Shown here: positions 58,977 through 64,000 of the stretch, one piece after another
Layout of the letters: the number at the start of each line of letters is the position of its first letter
How positions within the stretch are numbered: position 1 is the first letter of the stretch
Source of the DNA: Pseudopyrenochaeta lycopersici
Lineage: Eukaryota; Ascomycota; Dothideomycetes; Pleosporales; Pseudopyrenochaetaceae
DNA length: 64,000 nucleotides
NCBI GenBank assembly: GCA_003313425.1
Contig: NHZP01000009.1
Span: 1,178,001 to 1,242,000 of the forward strand
Direction: 5' to 3'
Program-made: the position numbers and the translations under genes
The notes under the pieces: model-generated
Told to the model about the DNA's origin: nothing
Databases searched by the model: none
What the model saw: the letters and a program-made list of their open reading frames with translations, nothing else

Positions 58977-59833
58977 CTGTTGGGAATGTCTGAATCAAGA
59001 ATACTTTAGGTATGTTCTGTTCTCATCAGATGTGATTCATATAGATATAGTACTCCTTCATCGTAGATTGTTCGGGGTATGGTAAGGCGTGGGAGCTGAA
59101 ACAATGCAGGATGAGTGTAGGCTCCATATCGAGAGCAATCCTGCATGCCGCCCAGCTGACCAATGTCTACAGTTGGAATCTGAGATACCAAGGACAAAAG
59201 GTCGCCGTTCGTTCTTCGCAGGCGGCTGGCGTCCAGGATTCTCTGGTGAAGCCGTGGCAGTATCGCTTCCGGAAACAACTACGAGCCTCTACCGTTCATG
59301 CAATGAAAGCTCAGCCATGCCTGGCCCAGGAACTCGATGTGGAGTGGATTGGACAGGTCCAGGGAATGCCGGCAAGAAATGGCGACGAAAAGAAAATGTG
59401 GCAGACGAAAAGTAATGATGTGTAACGGATGTACCACCAGAGACTGGTCGGTTCAATGAGAGGTTGTTCCAAGTTCATGGACAAACATGATGTTGTGTGA
59501 CCTGGAGGGGGCATCTGAGATGAGATCCGCTCTTCCGCAGCAACACAAAATGGAGTGTGCCAGCCACCAGATTCTCGTTCTCATAGCGACTAACGCGCCG
59601 AGGTGACGGGTGTTGTCATGGCATCGCGGGTTGTCCGGTCGGGTCTGGAATCTGTAAGATGATGGTTGTCAAAACCATCTAAGCCAAGAACTTGACCGAA
59701 AGTAAGGACTGAAGTGCATCGAGGAAGAAGGTGGAGATGATGACCAGGGTGTTGAGGCGTTGGGTAGTACAGCATGAAAAAAGAACACTGCCTATAAAGT
59801 TACTTTTGGCACGAGATGTTAGCTAGGAACAGT
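58977..59833. other. Intergenic region upstream of the seven-helix gene
   Basis: About 860 bases that should carry its promoter. Short ORFs (up to 108 codons at 59089..59415 +) overlap in all frames and are not supported. Confidence 0.45.
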
Positions 59834-60835
59834 TCAGCTGAAGAACTCCCGCGGAACCATTGTCTCAGGGAAATAATGAAGTGCATAAAGTCGCCCGAAA
59901 GTAGAGCTGGAAGGTTTTTCTGGCCTTCTACCACGTCGAACGGCGGATTTGGATGGTATATCATAGCAGTTGGATCCCATCATAGACTGTGCGAACAAGG
60001 CATCTGCAAGTGAAACCATATACGCGTCTTCGTGATGGCATTGGTACTTTGAAGTCAAAGCATTCTCAATCATGCCCGCTATCAATGGTATCTTGAGTGT
60101 AACGACGTCATACTCGCTTGTTAGATTGAGGTACTGGGGTTGCGGTGTTGCGGTAGCGAGTGAAGCCTCCCCATGCCAGTCACCACACTGCCTGGCTCCC
60201 TGGCTGACGACTGACGAGAACCTCGGCGCAGACAGAGTGTCGCACTCAAGGACCACAGCTGAGAAGGTTCTGGTTGTCTTCACGGCGTCAAAATAACCTT
60301 GGAGATCATTTGCCAGCGACGGCACAAAAATCTCGCACAACCACGGCACCAAATTGACCTGCTTTGCGACAAGGCACGTTATCGGCCCTCTTGACGACAT
60401 TCTGTTTGCACGATAGCGCTTGGCCGGCGTAAAGATTTGCCAGAGGCGTGTGTCGAGCAAGGTAGCGAGGCAGTAGTTGTGGTGTAGCGCGCTGCAGGCA
60501 TTCGTCATAGGTGGAACGGTGTTCGTCGCCGCGCAGCCTGCATCAGCTCGCGACACGGCCCAAGAATAGGCACGGCTGCGAGTGAGGTAAGACGAGGCGA
60601 TGTCTGCGCATGTACTATGGTACGTATGTATCTTCTTGAGGCAGCACGTCTGACTGCTACGAGAGCTGCTACGAGAGACGTTGGGTGCGCTGTGCACGAC
60701 TTGCACCGCGCTGAGCATGTGAAAAAGGTGGGCCACGACGCCACCATGGGTTGCGGTTCCATCTCGCGCAGGGGCCTGCGCGGCAAGCGAGATTGGCGTC
60801 GCGCCCTGGTCGGTGCACCGCCTCCATAGTCGCAA
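59834..60835 (-). CDS. Unassigned long ORF, up to 333 codons
   Basis: A single uninterrupted frame, long for this window, opposite and just left of the mannosyltransferase gene. I do not recognise a domain. Readable segments include NACSALHHNYCLATLLDTRL, WQIFTPAKRYRANRM, LVPWLCEIFVPSLANDLQGY and TSKYQCHHEDAYMVSLADAL. It has nine or more Cys but no signal peptide at the first Met; a later start at about 60718 (MLSAVQVVHSA) is equally possible. Upstream is only about 210 bp to the next start codon, so it would share that promoter. It could be a real orphan gene, a non-coding shadow in GC-rich sequence, or one exon of something larger. Confidence 0.35.
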   Translation of the reverse strand: MRLWRRCTDQGATPISLAAQAPARDGTATHGGVVAHLFHMLSAVQVVHSAPNVSRSSSRSSQTCCLKKIHTYHSTCADIASSYLTRSRAYSWAVSRADAGCAATNTVPPMTNACSALHHNYCLATLLDTRLWQIFTPAKRYRANRMSSRGPITCLVAKQVNLVPWLCEIFVPSLANDLQGYFDAVKTTRTFSAVVLECDTLSAPRFSSVVSQGARQCGDWHGEASLATATPQPQYLNLTSEYDVVTLKIPLIAGMIENALTSKYQCHHEDAYMVSLADALFAQSMMGSNCYDIPSKSAVRRGRRPEKPSSSTFGRLYALHYFPETMVPREFFS

Positions 60836-61044
60836 TCTGCAGCGCCTTTTCTTTCACTCTCCTGCTCTGCTTCTTCCCCTCCAATCCGCCAAGGACGACA
60901 CAAGACGACTTGTCCGCGGATGCTTGCTGTTTGGCATTTTTAATCCTCCGTCTGTACTTCGCGCTCGCGACTTCTCATCGCATCGGCTTCCCCCCCAAAC
61001 GCAAATCCCCCGAGGAAAAGGAGGCCTCGTCAAAGGCAGTCACC

Positions 61045-62189
61045 ATGAAGAAAGGCGTCACCATATTCATTCTCGTCACCGTCGTGGTCCTCGGCTTCGC
61101 GGTCCACAGTGTATGGACGCTCCTTGGCCTCTTGGTCGCTACCGGTCGCGAAGATGCCATCCTCCGCGGCGAACTTCCTGCGCCAAACTCGGGCACCATC
61201 AATGATCGCCCGCAGTTAATACCCAAGATCATTCACCAAACATACATCAATGAGAGCATACCGGCGCATTGGAAAGGCCCCCAAGAGAGCTGCTTGGACT
61301 TGCATCCGGACTACGAGTACAAGGTACGGCGACCGTGATAGGGGAAGCCTCAGACACTGACAGAGAGTAGCTGTGGACCGATAAGAAGTCACGCGAGTTT
61401 ATCGCTGCCGAGTATGTTTCTACAGCCTCAATTGCTCACTACACGCCCTCTGACAGTCTGTAGATACCCGTGGTTCCTCGAGACCTTCGACGGCTACCCA
61501 TATCCCATTCAGCGCGCCGATGCCATTCGTTACTTTGTGCTTCACCACTTTGGCGGAATCTACATTGATTTGGACGATGTATGCAATCACCCATGACTGA
61601 GGGGAGCCCAACTGACAATTTCCAGGGATGCAATCGCAGCCTCGATCCCCTCCTCGCCTATCCTGCATGGGTCCGCCGTACAATTCCCACAGGTATTTCC
61701 AATGACGCTATGGGTGCGATTCCCCGCCATCCCTTCTTCCTGAAGGCCATCGACTCTTTGACCGACTATAACCGCCGATGGCCATTGCCATACATCACCG
61801 TCATGGCATCGACCGGACCGCTCTTCCTCAGCCTCATCTGGCGACACTATAACAACGCGGCGCCCGTGGACAACGATCGCGTGCGCATCCTCTTCCCAGA
61901 CGAGTACAACAACCACCCATGGAGCTTCTTCACACACCACCTTGGCAACAGCTGGCACAGGACCGATGTCAAAATCATCTTCTGGTTGGCCAGGCATTGG
62001 CTATTGGTCACTTTCCTTGGATTTGTCGTTGGCTTTGCCATTCTCGGTCTCTTGTACAAGGTCTTCATCCTGAACAAGCGTTCGGCATTGCCAAGTTCGC
62101 CAAAGCTCCGCTTCCTTCACCCCAGGATGCCCTTCTACCGCCGCATAAGTCAGAAGAGCTTCGAACTGGACGATCGGCACCAGGTCTAA
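61045..62189 (+). CDS. SUR1: Sur1/Csh1-type mannosyl-inositol-phosphorylceramide synthase, GT32
   Basis: Four exons, 61045..61323, 61371..61411 (41 bp), 61464..61578 and 61626..62189, encode 332 residues; introns are 47, 52 and 47 bp. An N-terminal signal anchor (GVTIFILVTVVVLGFAVHSV) precedes the GT32 domain: LIPKIIHQTYINESIPAHWK, KLWTDKKSREF, YPWFLETFDGYPYPIQRADA, then IYIDLDDGCN, whose DXD aspartates bind the metal and GDP-mannose. SNDAMGAIPRHPFFLKAID and YITVMASTGPLFLSLIWRHY follow, and two C-terminal helices (LLVTFLGFVVGFAILGLL). It adds mannose to inositol phosphorylceramide in the Golgi, using Csg2 as regulatory partner. Ends in a cytosolic basic tail. Resemblance to Sur1 is strong across the whole length; Sur1 versus Csh1 cannot be told apart here. 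Confidence 0.94.
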
Positions 62190-63654
62190 AGTGATCCCGT
62201 GCCATTTTCATGTGCATTGTTTATTAGCGCTTTTTTCTTCAGCATCCCCCATCTAGCATTCACCGGCGTTATTTCCTTGTCACGATCGCTTCGCGCTCTT
62301 CACTTCGTTACTATCTATTCTTCGATTCGAACAAAACTCTTGAGCGGGACTTGATTGTCTCATTAACCTGTTTAATTCATTTAACACTTCGCCTGCGAAT
62401 CGGCGGTGTTGGTATATAGAAAACTCCTGAGGATTATCAAGTATTGCTATAGAGTTGACATGGTGGAACGAATTTTTTGGAGAGAGGCCTAGACTCAGTC
62501 AGGTCCACAGGCGTAATCTCGGCCAATTGGCTTGATTACAGCAGAAAGCATAATGTAGCCAGACGGAAAGCGAGAACGCTGACGTCGTTAAAAAAGTAAT
62601 CAATCACTTCACCGCAAACACACATCCACCACAGCATCCATTTTTTTATCCCCTCCAGGTCACAGGAAATAAAAAACTCCCCTTCCCCAATCGGAATCAC
62701 CGTTTCCGAATGTTCCGCCACATCATCCCAGTGCTACCCCAGCCGTGCGCCTGTGTACCTGCATCGTCCTGTGTGTGCCTGGGCGGCAACACCCGCCCCT
62801 CACGTGCCCCCTGGTCTGACATCCGTCCACTTCCGCGACACAATCCCCCCCAAACAGAATGCAGTGAACCACGGACCGTGCGTTAAACGAGCCGTCCTAA
62901 CACGTTACACGGATCCGAGAAACGAGTACGAAGCGAGTACGCGGTGCTGCGTGGGGTGAGAAGAGTTGGGAAGGGGGGGTTGGATTGACATTGAGTACTG
63001 CTGTTTCAGTTTTGCTTTTTTTTTTCCTTAAAAGAAAGCACCTCTGACCTTGCGGTGTCTGTCTGAGTCTGTGGTACTTCTAGAATTAACTAGCGGGGGA
63101 ATTTAGATAGTATTTTCAGGCCTCTTGTTCGTCGACTAAGTTCAAGATGTGCGGCCGTTTTGCCGTATGCACGGATTCTTGACAGCGATGGCTAAGTATC
63201 TGGTCAATTTCAAGCGTGTACTTGCATGATATGAATTTTCTTGATTTAAATCCTGCTCCAAGTTCACAAACGGGTGTGTATTGCTTGCATATTTCAATTT
63301 CATGTCCGTATAGGCCGAAAAACATTTACCAAGCAAGTAGGAAGCGCATTTCCAAGTTCGATGGAGGGAGTATCGCGATATGCTTCACGTAGTCGATCAG
63401 TCTTGCAGCCAACTCGACCGGCTCTTCTCGACCGACTATTTTTTTTTTGGTTGATAGCTTTGGTTATTAGACAGACACTTTCATTCGTCTACTAAATTTC
63501 AAGTGTCCTTATTGTGAAAATACGTAGTCAGTGTTTGGGAATTTAGATGTACCTTGTGATTGCATCGAATGCAATCTTATGATACAAAGGAGGTATCATT
63601 AGGGTATCTCATCTGATCTCATGCCATCATCACAACACCCTCTTCTCCCGACTT
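62190..63654. other. Convergent intergenic region, 1.5 kb
   Basis: Two 3' UTRs are expected here. It holds CT-rich and T-rich tracts (near 63.01 and 63.44 kb) and ORFs under 75 codons only. Nothing else is recognised. Confidence 0.5.
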
Positions 63655-64000
63655 TCAGTCTCTCCACCCCACAAAAACCTCGTCCGTTCTGAAACGCTGC
63701 GTACAAGTTGTATCCTTCAGCCCGGTAATAACCCCTGTGCCATACTCCAACAGCCCTGCATGCGCTATCATAATGCCGTTGTCGATACAAAACCGTTCAT
63801 CAGTCGCGAAAACGCTTCCCCCTCGATCTCTTGCCATCATGCCCATCATCTGCTGTAAACGCTCGTTCGATCCTACGCCGCCTACGACGAGTACCTGCTG
63901 TGATCCGACATGCGCCATGGCGCGCTCGGTAATTTCGACAAGCATGGCAAAGATGGTTTCCTGCAGGGAGAAGCAAAGATCTTCTCGCGTTACAAGCTCA
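63655..64000 (-). CDS. KAE1: Kae1, KEOPS threonylcarbamoyl transferase (C-terminal part)
   Basis: The last 114 codons of a gene that continues beyond the right edge; frame is open to base 64000. Readable are [60 protein letters not shown], then [15 protein letters not shown] at the end. This is the conserved C-terminal ASKHA-fold segment of Kae1/OSGEP, with GGVxxNxRL contributing to the nucleotide site and [10 protein letters not shown] near the metal-binding residues. Kae1 in the KEOPS complex makes t6A at position 37 of tRNAs that read ANN codons. The ending VGWRD fits the cytosolic Kae1 rather than mitochondrial Qri7. The N-terminus is outside the window. Confidence 0.93.
   Translation of the reverse strand, partial: ELVTREDLCFSLQETIFAMLVEITERAMAHVGSQQVLVVGGVGSNERLQQMMGMMARDRGGSVFATDERFCIDNGIMIAHAGLLEYGTGVITGLKDTTCTQRFRTDEVFVGWRD

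Noticed and set aside
1..64000. Secondary-metabolite cluster, CRISPR or phage-type defence island
   Set aside because: No polyketide or peptide synthase, no repeat-spacer arrays and no bacterial-type operons are present; the gene structures are eukaryotic.

Overview
This window looks like the nuclear genome of a filamentous ascomycete. Genes sit on both strands, most are split by short introns of about 45-125 bp with GT..AG ends, and the proteins (GSK3, Lsg1, Ltv1, nuclear cap-binding subunit 1, Kae1, Bet5) read as fungal orthologues. A HET-domain gene and a homeobox/C2H2 gene suggest a Pezizomycotina mould. A Dothideomycete such as a Pleosporales species is my guess; it is inferred from protein style and not demonstrated. 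No rRNA, tRNA, CRISPR or intact transposon was recognised.

Layout. 1-7 kb: a truncated histidine acid phosphatase with a C-terminal membrane anchor (+), an ER SUN-domain protein of the Slp1 type (-) and a Sat4/Hal4-type kinase (-). 7-10.4 kb: no recognisable gene. 10.4-14.4 kb: two ribosome-assembly factors, Lsg1 (60S, -) and Ltv1 (40S, +), diverging from a 241-bp shared promoter. 14.8-20 kb: a HET-domain protein and a Mug113-like protein with a T5orf172 domain (both -). 20-22.8 kb: empty, AT-leaning. 22.8-24.9 kb: a secreted GH29 alpha-L-fucosidase with five exons. 25.6-29.6 kb: TRAPP subunit Bet5 (-) diverging from a calmodulin-kinase-kinase-like kinase with seven exons (+). 30.2-32.5 kb: a homeobox plus C2H2 transcription factor. 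34.2-37.1 kb: nuclear cap-binding protein 80 (six exons), with an in-frame open extension to 37.7 kb. 39.2-40.8 kb: GSK3 (seven exons). 40.8-46.6 kb: gene-poor. 46.6-48.8 kb: a NIPA-type Mg2+ transporter. 48.8-54.5 kb: gene-poor. 54.5-58.9 kb: AMPK beta subunit, a small membrane protein, and a seven-helix receptor-like membrane protein with two micro-exons. 59.8-60.8 kb: a long unassigned ORF. 61.0-62.2 kb: a Sur1/Csh1-type sphingolipid mannosyltransferase. The 3' end of the KEOPS subunit gene KAE1 runs off the right edge.

The window is mostly housekeeping and signalling: four nutrient/stress kinase components (Sat4/Hal4, CaMKK-like, GSK3, AMPK beta), ribosome biogenesis, mRNA cap binding, ER-Golgi traffic, sphingolipid glycosylation and tRNA modification. 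I saw no secondary-metabolite cluster or defence island. All exon joins were worked out by eye from splice consensus and reading-frame continuity; each gene total was checked to be a multiple of three. The points that deserve a second look are the Lsg1/Ltv1 divergent promoter, the unresolved first join of the homeobox/C2H2 gene, the T5orf172 protein, the micro-exon receptor-like protein, the cap-binding N-terminal extension and a few unassigned ORFs in the gene-poor stretches.
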